Below, one piece after another: positions 33,166 to 44,317 of a stretch of DNA of 64,000 bases; the stretch's first letter is position 1; every line of letters begins with the position of its first letter. This stretch comes from Mycocentrospora acerina (lineage: Eukaryota; Ascomycota; Dothideomycetes; Pleosporales), in the NCBI GenBank assembly GCA_022701365.1, contig JAKUHH010000027.1:152203-216202 (forward strand). Direction: 5' to 3'. The translations under genes were made by a program, and so were the position numbers. Under the pieces are notes generated by a model that saw nothing but the letters and a program-made list of their open reading frames with translations, was not told where the DNA came from and ran no database searches.

Positions 33166-34234
33166 GTAGCTTTATTTGGATGAAGCGCAACCACAACGAG
33201 TTTTATTTAGCTTATGAGAATAACCTTGGTTGAAGCATGGGACAGCTTCGCGCCAGATAAAAAAAAGTAAGTGAAGAATCTAGGCAGGTAACAAAAGACA
33301 TCATAAAAACATGTCCACCTCGGGGCTAACAATTCGAATGTCAAGCTCTCATAGTCTTACAAACCAACCGTGACGCGTGATGTTCGGGTCTGATGCGGTG
33401 TGACCCTTATTCAAGTAGTTACCAGCCACGTGAGCCTTTGCATTCGCCGAACATGCAGGCAGTATCGCTCCCAGATGATACAGCTGGATAGTGGCGGTGT
33501 GAAGAAATATACCGAGATGCTTTAGTACACCCATGAGCGCTACAAGGAAGTCCCACATGTGTTTGTTGGCTCGTTTTTCCATGTGTCTGTAAAGCACGCT
33601 ATGAATAAGCCAACAAGACAGAACTACGCCGCCGTGATTTACCGTTCGCGATGTGATACAACAAGATTCGGTGCGCAGGGATCCGCCGACGATCCGAAGA
33701 TTCTGCAAGCCTTCACGAGCTCGGACATCACGCAAGTGTGACCTGGTATAAAACTATGAGACGCGCAGCTGGACGGAGAAGCGCCTTTACCCAGCGACCG
33801 GGGAATTGGTTCTTGCGACGCACCAACCACCAAACGACTTGGTAACGAACATTGATATCGACAAGTCCAGACCTCCAACGCCAACCACACTGTTCCGCTC
33901 GCTCCGCTACAGTGTGCGACCCCCTTGCCTACCGTCGCGGCTCTCCCTACATATGAAAGTTTGTTTGACCATGTTGCAGGCGCGCATATCTCGAGACCTG
34001 CCTTATCCAATTAGAATGGGCAGGTAGACCACACCTTGATATTCACGTTTCGACGCGTCAATTGAAAAGGTCAGACAGAATCCACTCTTCACCAGTCGGC
34101 TGCTCAGTCGCCCATATCTGCCATCTCTTTGCGATTACACTCGCGCAGTTTGAGCAGGTTTACTACTTTACAGCTGTCCCCAAGCGCTTAGCAATCATCA
34201 ATCTGGTGACGAGCATACAAAATACACAACCGAT
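33166..34234. other. Intergenic, upstream of the SPX protein gene
   Basis: About 1.1 kb. It includes the likely promoter and 5' leader of the SPX-ankyrin-GDPD gene. A 128-codon minus-strand open frame is present but has no recognised domain; I do not call it. Confidence 0.45.
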
Positions 34235-37200
34235 ATGAAGTTTGGACAGAATTTATCGCGGAATCAAGTTCCTGAATGGGCATCATCGTACATCAACTAC
34301 AAAGGCCTAAAGAAACTTATCAAGACTGCTGCTGAAGCCTCGAAACACAACTCAGATCCAGATCTAGCAGGTGAGCCGCCATCGCAGTTAATTGTGCCTC
34401 AGTTGAGATCAGCAAGAGCATTCAGATGGAATGGTTCATTGCAAATGTTATTCTGCGAGATGCGCGGAGCTTTCCCGGAGCGCATTCCGCATGTGCACTT
34501 TCTACTGTCGTAAAAAAGCATGTGCGCTGACACCACCTCATAGAGTTCTTCTTTTCCCTCGATCGAAACCTTGAAGATGTCGACAGCTTCTACAACAGAA
34601 AATACGCAGAGTGCGCGCGGCGGCTGAAGCTTCTTTACGGTCGCTATGGACGCGCAGCTCAATTGCCGGAAGGCATTGATAAGGATGAAGCGCAGGATTT
34701 GATGGGTGCGCTACTGGAGCTCCGCAGTCAAATGCGGAAACTTCAATGGTATGGCGAGGTGAATCGCAGAGGATTTATCAAAATTACAAAGAAACTTGAT
34801 AAGAAGATTGCATCAGTTTGCACACAGGAACGTTACTTGGCGTCAAAAGTCAACCCCAAGGCTTTCGCTCACAATCTTCCACTCAATCAAGACATGAAAG
34901 CAGTCAACGAGTGGTTATCCGGTCTAAGCGATATCAAAACATTTGACGACAATGGCTCCACCCATTCTGCGACCTCGTTAGGCAGGATCCCGGGTCGCTC
35001 GTTGAACCTCCCTTCGGGCCTGCTGGACGCTACAGACCAAGCAATCCGCGGCGATAAAGCCGATGACCTCAGCAAACATCTTTCTGAAGCTAGTGTCAAC
35101 AATGATCTGGCAAGCCCTTCGTTCCAGCAGATGCTCCTAAATTTTCTCCAACGGGCTATTTCTTGTCGCGCCAAGACTTGCATATCTAGGCTCTTAGAAG
35201 ACATCACTTCCCTAGACGAGGAAGACGACATCAATAAGAGGAACTGCATTCATCGTCTTGTCATTAACATTGGCCGCTCAAAGAGTGGCGAGCTGCTCGG
35301 AGCTGAAGGGGCATCACTTCAAGGCTCTGCCGAGACCACCTTCATCGTACCAGCGGCAGCTCCCAATCGCCAGCCACGCCCATCTACGATCACTGAAGAA
35401 GAGTCTGCAAAGCTCTTGAGTGAAAATGATGAATCGGTTCGCCTACTCATCTATCTACTTGATCAGCTCAAACCGCATCAGCGCGCTGCACTTCAATCTC
35501 GCGATTCGTATGGCCGCTTGCCTCTTCATTATGCTGCCCAGTACGGATTTGTCGTTATTTGTCAGGTTGTCATCAAACATATGCAGGATTGGAGTCAGTT
35601 CAACGTTACCAAGGGTATCGACTCACCATACTGGCAGGATTCCGATGGCTATGCTCCGTTGCATCTATCAGTAATGGGAGGACATCCACTTACCACGAAG
35701 TCTTTACTTGAGGCAGAGAATTGGCGTGGATCGAGTGAAGAGAAGCTAACGTCTAGGAAGGCAATATCCCAATCGGGAGCAGCCCTGTCTCTGGCGACAC
35801 AGTCGAATTTTGTTGCCATTGTTAAACTACTGGTCGACGCAGGCGTCAACGTCAATTACCAAGATGAGCGAGGCGAAACGGCTCTCCATGTGGCGGCACG
35901 ATACGGCTACGATGAGTGTGCCAAAGCCTTGCTAGAAGGCTCTCGCTCCAACAAGGCAGAAGTTAACCTTCCGGAGAATTTATTCGAATGGACCCCATTA
36001 TTCATCGCCTGTGTCGATAACCATCCATCTCTCGTGGATATTTTGGCTGCTGCTGGAGCAGATCTGAGGCGATGTGATAACTCTGGATGGACAGCTATGG
36101 AACATGCTGCGCTTCGGGGTCATATGGATATTGCACAAACGCTTGCTAAACTTTCGCCTACATCTACACCACCGCCCACGGTGCCTGCGGATACTAAAAT
36201 CGTTCGCGCCGGATCGCCCCCGCAATCGTCTCTTGACGAGCGTAGATCCACCAATAGAAATAGAGAGAATGGCAGCGTCTTGCAAAAACTACCGGAACCT
36301 GTAAAAAGCTTCGGTCATCGCTATTTGCAAAACGAGACCATGGTGCTGGTCAGCCTGGGATCTATGGATACGAGGAAGGATGTTGCGCCCGTCAAACTTG
36401 ATGATATTCCCCTCGCAGATGCACACGCAACACAACTTGATACTGCATTATCAGTAGTCGTTTCGGCAACCGGAGCCAGCGGTGAATCCAATGTCATCGA
36501 TCTACCGGTACAGGAAAGCATCTCGACGGAGCCCATAACGTTCATGACAAAAGACATAAGCAAAGTCAAATTATTGTTCGACATCGTCCCCACATATGCG
36601 GGATCAAAAGACCGCGTTGTTGGACGAGGAGTCGCACTTTTGTCAACTATCAAAACTAGTATTGGATCCAACCGAATTCCCCTTCAAGGGGATGTGAGGG
36701 TTCCAATAGTGGCCGCTTCAACCTTGGATGTTATCGGTACGGTTAACTTTAATTTTCTGATCATCACGCCATTCGAACATCCAAACATGCGGCTCACAGA
36801 GGAGCGGACTTACTGGAAAAAGATGGCATCGACTATGGTCATTGGACACCGAGGGCTCGGAAAGAACACTGCGTCCTATACCTCATTGCAACTTGGCGAA
36901 AACACCATTCAATCTTTTATATCTGCCGCCAACCTGGGAGCAGAGTATGTTGAATTTGATGTCCAGTTGACCAAAGATCTTGTGCCTGTCATATATCACG
37001 ATTTCTTAGTCAGCGAGACAGGCATTGATGCGCCGGTACACACCTTGACCTTGGACCAATTTCTCCATATTGGCGAGGGCCAGAAGCCGCGACAATCTCG
37101 TCCAGACTCACCTGAGACGCTTGTGATGGCAAATGGAGATCAAAACGAGGTAGATCGGCCATTCGCCAAAAGATTGCGTTCATATTCAGTGGACAATTCA

Positions 37201-38060
37201 AAACAACGCAATATCCACATTGACCGGCAGCTGGAACTCACAGACCGCATGAAGCATACACGGGACTTCAAGAAGAAGGGGTTCAAGGGGAACAATCGGG
37301 GCTTTTCTATTCAGTCCTCGTTCACGACGTTGGAGGCCATGTTCAAGCATCCAGATCTGCCAGACTCTGTGGGGTTCAATATTGAGATGAAGTATCCTAT
37401 GCTTCATGAGTCTGAAGAGGAGGAGATGGATCAGTACGCCGTCGAGCTCAACTCTTTTGTGGACACGGTCTTACAGCAGGTGTACGACCTCATGAATAAA
37501 CGCAACGTTATATTCTCGTCATTCAATCCGGATATCTGCCTGATGCTCTCGTTCAAACAGCCTTCTATTCCAGTGCTATTCCTTACCGATGCGGGTACCT
37601 CGCCTGTTGGAGATGTGCGCGCGGCCAGTTTACAAGAAGCGATTCGGTTCGCTCGTCGGTGGAATCTTCTCGGTGTTGTGAGTGCTGCGGAGCCTTTAGT
37701 CATGTGCCCAAGGCTAGTGAAGGTTGTAAAGGAGAATGGCCTAGTATGTGTCAGTTATGGATCGTTGAATAATGACCCCAAGAACGTTATGGTAAGCCTT
37801 CAATACGGCCTGTGCAGATAATCCAATGACTAACGTCAATGTAGTTGCAGAAAAACGAAGGAATCGATGCTGTCATTGTGGATACGGTTCTTAGGGTTCG
37901 ACAAGGTCTGCAGGCCTCGAATCACGAGTCAACAAATGGGATTTCCAACGGTACTTCTGATAGTACTACCAATGACCCTACACTTGTTGTACCGGTTACT
38001 CCCGTATCAACCATTGACGAGGTCAACGAAGCACGGCAGTCACCGGAAATTACAGAGTAA
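34235..38060 (+). CDS. SPX-ankyrin-GDPD protein (NUC-2/PHO81/GDE1 family)
   Basis: Exons 34235-34370, 34544-37791 and 37845-38060 encode 1199 residues. The N-terminal SPX domain begins MKFGQNLSRNQVPEW and continues after a 173-nt intron (EFFFSLDRNLEDVDSFYNRK). Ankyrin repeats lie near the middle (YGRLPLHYAAQYG, DGYAPLHLSVMGG, RGETALHVAARYG, SGWTAMEHAALRG). The C-terminal part is a glycerophosphodiesterase domain with GHRGLG, GENT, EFDVQLTKD and HD, so the catalytic residues appear kept. The SPX domain senses inositol pyrophosphates. The family either inhibits the phosphate-starvation kinase complex (PHO81/NUC-2) or hydrolyses glycerophosphocholine (GDE1); sequence alone does not decide. The first intron is long for this genome. 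Confidence 0.92.
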
Positions 38061-39437
38061 ATGCAACTAATATTTCGTTACCTGGTGCTATTTTGGAATA
38101 TTTGGGTTATATCTTTGCCCCGAGGTCTAGCTAGGAATACGTAGATGATGCTTTGAAGCTGCTGAATAAGCATCTTCAATTTTGGCATGAGTCGCGCTGA
38201 TACGAGCGTTGATTTCATTATGTTGCATTCTGTTGTAGCATATGGGTGATTTAAGAGAAGGAGGCTCTTTAACCTCCTGGTGGAGATATCTGGTTGTTTG
38301 TATTCTATCTCGGTTGTCAAAGGTTGAAATGGATGCCCTAGTCTTTAAACTCTGCCTGACCCATCAGGAATATAGTACCAAAACAGTCGTCGCGAACATC
38401 ATATTCTGAGTCCCTTGATACTCGATATTCCCCACAACCTACACCTGGAGTAGATCCCTTTAGAGTGTGGATGCCGATGATGACGGCAGATCCCGAGACA
38501 TGCAGCCAAGCAATTTGCTCTGCAAACATGGCTTCATCCCGACGGTTGAAACGAAGACCATCGGAGGCTGCATCAGTGTTGGCCCTGGTCTGCGGGTTTG
38601 CTCGCAGTAAAAATCTCATCAGGTACTCCACACCATGCAGGACAGTACAGCACAGCTGCATTAGCTAATTGCTGCACTACTCCAGCCCTAACGCAGGGAA
38701 GACTCGGCGAAATGTATATAAAGACATTGGCATCCATCCTCGTATGCAAACTCAGATGATCAGGACCCGCTGGCCAATATATGTAGCATGGCAATTCATC
38801 ACTTGGATCGACGGCTATTTTGGTCCCTAGCCGCATGCCACCACCACGGTCGAGTCGCTGTGGCGTGAGCTCGCAGCCCCTGTGCTGCACACCGACCTAT
38901 TGGATCTTCTCCTTGTCGCCAGCGCCGCACCGCGCCCTACCTCGTGTCCGTCCGTTTCACGCACGACTCAACAAGTGCGTCGAAGAGACGATGAGCACCC
39001 ATGTCATGCCTGGCGAGACGCCGAAGCCGATACTCCCGTTCCCAGCGCCTTGTGGTGCAGCAGCTGGCCTGAATGCGGACAAGGCCAGGAGACGTGATTC
39101 GCCTTGGCCGCCTAGATCCCGCGTGGCTGCGCCCCGTTGTGAATTGTCTGGAGTAAAACCGAAACACCATTGTGGATGGCAAATGGCGAGCTAGACAGCT
39201 GACTGCAGAAGTATATGAGGTCGCTGGGCCCCATGGGATATTGTTTGGTGACCTATACTCGCGTCGCCTTTGGACAAGTTTCTGAACTTACGGCCTGCTA
39301 ATAGGTGACATTCGCTTTGTTTCGCTTCCGTCTGTCGTTTGAGGGTTCTTCGCTTTTCAGTCATACATAACTTTTAGTTTCTTCTACAATTCCGTGTCTC
39401 TTTTTCTTTCTATTTTAAGCAGCAATCAACCCCAACA
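38061..39437. other. Intergenic, no gene recognised
   Basis: About 1.4 kb between the SPX protein and the GH16 gene. It holds the GH16 promoter, with a pyrimidine-rich leader just before 39438. Several overlapping open frames on both strands have no domain similarity. One isolated CCCCACA occurs at 38430. Confidence 0.45.
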
Positions 39438-40541
39438 ATGTCGTTTCTTTCCTTCATCCTGCCCCTCACGGCACTTGTCCAAAGCAGCTTCGCCGCAAAC
39501 GCCTACACTACATCCAACAGCGAAACCCCAAAAGATAACAATGCAGACTGCAACTGCTACGTTGTGCAATCAGGGGCCAACTCAGACTCACCGACATATT
39601 TTCAATACTACCGCTTCTACGACTTCCGGAATCTTGACGGCGCGCTAAACAGCTCCCCTGCGCTCCTCAGCAACGATCAAAATGCCAGTCTCCAGCCCTC
39701 ATGGCAGCCCTCAATCTTCAACAGCGACGCGTGGAACACAGACTGGAGTGTTCAAAACTGGAGCAAGCCCGCCACCGACGACTTCCCCGTTAAAATGGAC
39801 AACTCCCCCGCCAACATCTACGTCGCCAAAGAATCCGATACTTCCTTCCTCACGCTCCGCACCTCGCGCGCAAGGGACCACCAAACATCCGGCGAACTAG
39901 AAAACAACCAGCGCAACCTAATGCACGTGAGCATGCGCATGTATGGGCGTGTGCAAGGCGACAAAGGCGCTGTAGCAGGCTTCTTCACCTTCCACGACGA
40001 CAGCAACGAATCCGACATTGAGATCCTGACGACGGACAACACGGACAAGATCCGCTACACGAACCAACCCTCGGTGGGCAAAGACGGCAACGAAGTGGTG
40101 CAGGCGTCTGTCGCGCCCGAGGGCCTCGCGCGCTGGAACGACTGGCAGACTCACCGCATCGACTGGCTGCCCAAGCACAGCTACTGGTACCTCAACAACC
40201 TGCAGGTGGCAGCAAACACGTACTCTGTGCCGCGCAAGCAGAGCAACATGATTCTGAACATGTGGAGTGATGGCGGAGAGTGGAGTGGGAACATGACGCA
40301 GGGCGGTGTGGCAGAGTTTCACGTGCAGTGGATTGAAATGGCGTTTAATACTAGTGGGCCGTATGCGGGCGTTACGAAGAGGAAAGAGAGCAAGTGTAAG
40401 ACGGTGTGCAAGATTGATGAGGTCAACGCGGTGGGTACGCCCGAGGTAGTCAGTGTATCTGGCGGGGCGGCAGATATGGGCGTGTCTTGGAGAGTGCTGG
40501 TTTTGGCTGTTGGACTTGTGTCGGTGGTTGTTGGAATTTGA
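39438..40541 (+). CDS. GPI-type extracellular glycoside hydrolase family 16-like protein
   Basis: A single exon of 367 residues. The signal peptide (MSFLSFILPLTALVQSSFAA) is followed by a concanavalin-like domain. The core NESDIEILT carries the ExDxE arrangement of GH16 catalytic residues, and HRIDWLPKHSYWYLN and NMILNMWSDGG are typical strands of the fold. Several N-glycosylation sequons are present. The C-terminus is hydrophobic (WRVLVLAVGLVSVVVGI) after a small-residue stretch (SGGAAD), fitting a GPI anchor. It likely acts on cell-wall beta-glucan or remodels the wall. The GC content is higher than in the catabolic cluster. Confidence 0.87.
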   Translation: MSFLSFILPLTALVQSSFAANAYTTSNSETPKDNNADCNCYVVQSGANSDSPTYFQYYRFYDFRNLDGALNSSPALLSNDQNASLQPSWQPSIFNSDAWNTDWSVQNWSKPATDDFPVKMDNSPANIYVAKESDTSFLTLRTSRARDHQTSGELENNQRNLMHVSMRMYGRVQGDKGAVAGFFTFHDDSNESDIEILTTDNTDKIRYTNQPSVGKDGNEVVQASVAPEGLARWNDWQTHRIDWLPKHSYWYLNNLQVAANTYSVPRKQSNMILNMWSDGGEWSGNMTQGGVAEFHVQWIEMAFNTSGPYAGVTKRKESKCKTVCKIDEVNAVGTPEVVSVSGGAADMGVSWRVLVLAVGLVSVVVGI

Positions 40542-41001
40542 GAGGGTGTACGGTTGGAGATTGCATTTTATGGGCGTGGTTGGGTTTGAAAAGCGATGCA
40601 TAGCGATTGTGATATTTCAACCAAAAAGGCGTTCAAGACGCTCGAACAGACATCACAGTCTGGGTATAATGAATGGTGGAGGTTGATTGGCATGCAGGTC
40701 AGTGTCAAGTCAACTTCTGGCCGTGGCGTCTTGGTCCAAGCAAACAATTTCACACATCAGTGCGGTGGTGGTAACGGTGCAGATTTTTGCATAGTCTTTT
40801 CAGCCCATCCTCGCCCCTATCCCCAGTCTAAATACAAACCTTGAAGACGACCAAACATGTTCGCTTCCAAAACAGAGCAGAGTATATACCAGTAAACGCC
40901 GGCGGTGGATGCTAGCGTGTCGTGAAATCTTTTATGCGTAATAGGCAGTGGTGATACAGTAGCGGTACATTCGTGTCGAGTATGGTGGAAGCGGCGGCCG
41001 T
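40542..41001. other. Convergent 3' intergenic region
   Basis: A 460-bp stretch between the 3' ends of the GH16 and HSP10 genes. Nothing recognised beyond short open frames. Confidence 0.5.
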
Positions 41002-41557
41002 CTACTCGTTGATCTTGGCCAGGAGCTCGTGGTCGCGGAAGAGCGAGTACTCGTCCTCGCCCACCTTGATGGGGCTGCCGCCAAACTGCCGTGTGTCAGC
41101 AGAGTGCTCTTTCCGTGTGCAGTGCCCGCTGTGCCGGGGGCGCCTTCTTCGCCAGCAGCTGGCTGGTGCATCCATGGTCCGTCATGATCCGTCATGATCC
41201 GTCATGATCCACCATCGTCCACCACCATCCACCACCATCCACCTCATCCACCCTCTCGACGTACCTGGGGAATCAAGACCTTGTCGCCGGGCTGCACGCT
41301 GGGGGTGATGCGCTTTCCGTCGCGGTCCAGCGCACCGGGGCCCACGGCCAGCACCTTTGCCTCGTTGAGCTCCTTGACGGCCGTCTCGGGCAGGAAGATA
41401 CCGGTGGCCGTCTTGGCCTCGGGCTTGAGGCGCTGCACGAGCACGCGGTCGAGGAGGGGCGCAAGCGAGCGGATCGACTTGATGGCAGACTGTGTGGGGG
41501 TGAGCTGGGAGCTTGTACGGGACCGTCTGCGGGGTTGGCAGGGAAGGAGCGCACCAT
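41002..41557 (-). CDS. hsp10: Mitochondrial 10-kDa chaperonin HSP10 (GroES)
   Basis: Three exons (41557-41555, 41489-41265, 41085-41002) give 103 residues, the expected size. The ATG is alone in exon 1: a 65-nt intron directly follows it, and exon 2 starts SAIKSIRSLAPLLDRVLVQ. The GroES signatures KPEAKTATGIFLPE, ALDRDGK and PGDKVLIPQ follow, then exon 3 FGGSPIKVGEDEYSLF. It caps HSP60 in the mitochondrial matrix to fold imported proteins. The second intron (179 nt) holds short tandem repeats. The N-terminus also works as a matrix-targeting helix in this family. Confidence 0.96.
41181..41252. repeat. Short tandem repeats in HSP10 intron 2
   Basis: Three perfect copies of a 10-bp unit (CCGTCATGAT) at 41181-41210 run into degenerate CCACCACCAT copies up to about 41252. 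The whole array lies in intron 2 of HSP10. Confidence 0.85.
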
Positions 41558-41887
41558 GTTGTTGTTGTTGTTGATGTCGTGTGTTGTTTGTTGTGGCTCT
41601 GGGTGTGTGCGGGCAGGTGCTACCGGCTGGCTACAGACAGAGGGAATCACGGGATGTCAGGTCGGGGATGCGCAGGTCAGAGAGTCTCGAGAGCCGGCGT
41701 GAGGTGTTTTCGCAGCTGGGGAAATTTCTAGAAGGTGCGTCCGTGCACCTCCAATGATGCGATGGAGGGCCTCGGAGCAAGGCGTCGACGCCCTCGACGA
41801 CGCTCTTGATCGACCTCCCGCCCTTTGGTCCTTCCCCTTTCAGCTCGCAACCCCCCTGCAGCCGTCTTCGAGGCCACGGCCCTGTAT
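41558..41887. other. Divergent promoter between HSP10 and the tRNA-lysidine synthetase gene
   Basis: A 330-bp GC-rich gap between divergent starts, with GTT repeats next to the HSP10 start. Two nuclear-encoded mitochondrial genes share it. No coding sequence is called. Confidence 0.5.
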
Positions 41888-44093
41888 ATGTGGAGCAGCA
41901 ATGTCCTCAGGCTGAGGAAGTGCTCCTCTGCCAAGACGCTTCGCCATGGACGGAGCTTCAGACAGTACAGCGCTGCCGCGAGCTTGCCAGTCGGCGAAAT
42001 CGAGTTCGACAGGGCTCTGGCAGGAGTCTTGAGGGGGAAATGGGGCGCCGAGAGCAAAGTGCCGCTGGGTACGTCTGGCCGCTTGTCTTGCTCGACGCCG
42101 TGCATGGCTTACGAGTGAATCAGGCTTCGCCATCAGTGGAGGCGTCGACTCAATGGCTCTTGCTGCATTGTACTTCCAAGCCCAGTCTGCCAATCGCCTT
42201 CTGCCCAGGGCCCATGGCTTCATCGTGGACCACAAAGTGCGTGAAGAGAGCACAGACGAAGCCGAGTGGGTTGCGCAGGAACTGCGCTCCAGATGTACGA
42301 CTTTTCGCCATCGACGTTGGGACTTGGGGCACTAACAGTACATAGTCGGTATGGAGGCTACAGTGATTCCCCTCATCTGGCCAGGAGGCAACCATCTCCA
42401 CGACTCGAAGCGCTTCGAGACGGACGCGCGCACTCTGCGATATCAGGCATTGGGAAGAGCCTGTAAAGAGAACAAGGTATCGTCTCTCCTAGTGGCACAC
42501 CATGCAGACGATCAGGCCGAGACAGTCATGATGAGACTCATGAACAACCGGCTGCGATCTGGGCTCCAGGCTATGCAGAGCGTCGAGTGGATTCCAGAGT
42601 GTTATGGAATTCATGGCGTGCACCACAGTGGTCAGAGACAGGGTCCAAACTCTTGCCTCGATATTCCATTCCCGCTCGAGAGAGGGGGAATCCAGATCTT
42701 GCGCCCGTTGTTGGGTATCGAAAAGTCACGGCTTATTGCAACCTGCGAGGCGCATGGCGTAGCTTGGGCAGAAGACAAAACCAATTCGATTCAGACCGTC
42801 ACGGCACGCAACGCTATCCGACATGTTATAAAGAATCACCAGCTACCAGCCGCATTGAGTGTCAAATCACTTGTCAATATCTCGCTTAACATGCAGAGGC
42901 GTATCGAGTCTCACAAGGCCTATGCCGAGAGGCTCTTCGATCAATGTCCAATCAAGATGGATGTCCAAACTGGCTGTCTTCTTGTCCGCTTCCCACCTTT
43001 TTCCTCGTTACTCGACCGCCCAATCAAGTCTGATTCAGACATGAGTGAAGCGAAGAACAACGCCTATTTTTTGGTGGAGAGAGTTGCTGAGCTTGTTACG
43101 CCCAAACCAAAAGCTCCGCTCAGCCAGCTTGCGGGCACAATCGAGAACGTATATCCTGAATTCAGGGATACCGAGGATGAATCGACGCCAGCCACTGATG
43201 GTCACACGAAAAATTACTCCGTCTACAGTGTTTGGTGGCGTCTTTGGGACAAGCCATCTCCTTTCGAAGATCAACCTCTCGACGAAAACGACCTGGACAG
43301 GAGTACGTCCAAGTCTAGGGAATGGTTGCTAACTCGCCAGCCTCTTGATAATGAGGAGAAGAAACACCCTGCGAATCAAATTATCTATCCGCCCGCAAAG
43401 GCCTTGTTCTCTGCATCAAGATCCCACCCTACCTGGCAACTTTTCGATGGCCGATACTGGATTCTTCTACAAAACCACACGCAGGACACACTCGTCCTAC
43501 GCATTTTTGCAAAGGAAGATCTCCGCCACCTCCCCTCTCCCACAAAGTCCGACATGATAAAACCGTCGCTTAACAGTCTCTCTCCCAAACGCTTCGTAGC
43601 TGCTGCCGTGGGCCTCTTCAAACCCAGCGATGTGCGCTTTACACTCCCCGCCGTTTTCCGAAAGGACAGCGCCACAGGCGAAGAGATTTTGATCGGATTC
43701 CCAACGCTCAATATCAGTATAGGGGGCCTAGGAGCGCCACAGAGAACCTGCAGCTGGAGTGTACGGTACAAGAAGATTGACTTTGGACGGCGTCCCTTGG
43801 ACGATATCATCGTACCGGGATCATCGAAACTACACGTTGCTGCTGCTGGGAGAAGCCAGGGGGTCGACAACAAGGGCATAAAGCGACATAATGCTGCCGG
43901 CTTCCAGTATGACAAACCTACACCGGGATATAATCGAGTCTCCAACGACAAAAGTTCAATAATGAAAAGGGACAATTGGTGGAAAAAGCAGCAGCAGCAG
44001 GTACGACACGAGATGAAGGGCGACGAGATGGATGCGTTGGAGTTTCTTGAAAAGGAGGATAGAAAGACTAGTGGTGCGAGACGGGATAGGTGA
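41888..44093 (+). CDS. tRNA(Ile)-lysidine synthetase-like PP-loop ATPase
   Basis: Exons 41888-42068, 42124-42294 and 42346-44093 give 699 residues. The N-terminus from ATG 41888 is rich in Arg/Ser (VLRLRKCSSAKTLRHGRS), fitting a mitochondrial presequence. Splicing restores the PP-loop FAISGGVDSMALA. The motifs IVDHKVREES, LVAHHADDQAETVMMRL and WAEDKTNS are the TilS signatures. The enzyme would place lysine on cytidine 34 of tRNA-Ile, in mitochondria, so it reads AUA. The C-terminal part (from about residue 300) is long and fungal in character and ends in a basic tail. It is divergent from HSP10. Confidence 0.92.
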
Positions 44094-44317
44094 ATAATGT
44101 CCTGTTTTGGGAAACTATCATCATGTTCAAATGCGTTCTTCACTCATTTGCGTATCATGTTTATAAGAGATTATTTCATTCAAGCTAAATGGTTCAAATG
44201 AAAAGTCCAAACAGCCTCACCTTACGTGCCGATGAATCTGACCTGACCTCACTCAAGGAATCGAGTTCACGCCCTCAGCTTACCCACGTCATCATAACAC
44301 CAAGCCATCAGACCATT

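Noticed and set aside
33349..33735. 128-codon minus-strand open frame with a hydrophobic stretch
   Set aside because: No recognised domain, no clear start context, and overlapping open frames on the other strand; more likely promoter/leader sequence of the SPX gene.
38430..38436. CCCCACA motif downstream of the SPX gene
   Set aside because: It is a single isolated copy in a gap unrelated to the cluster, within random expectation.
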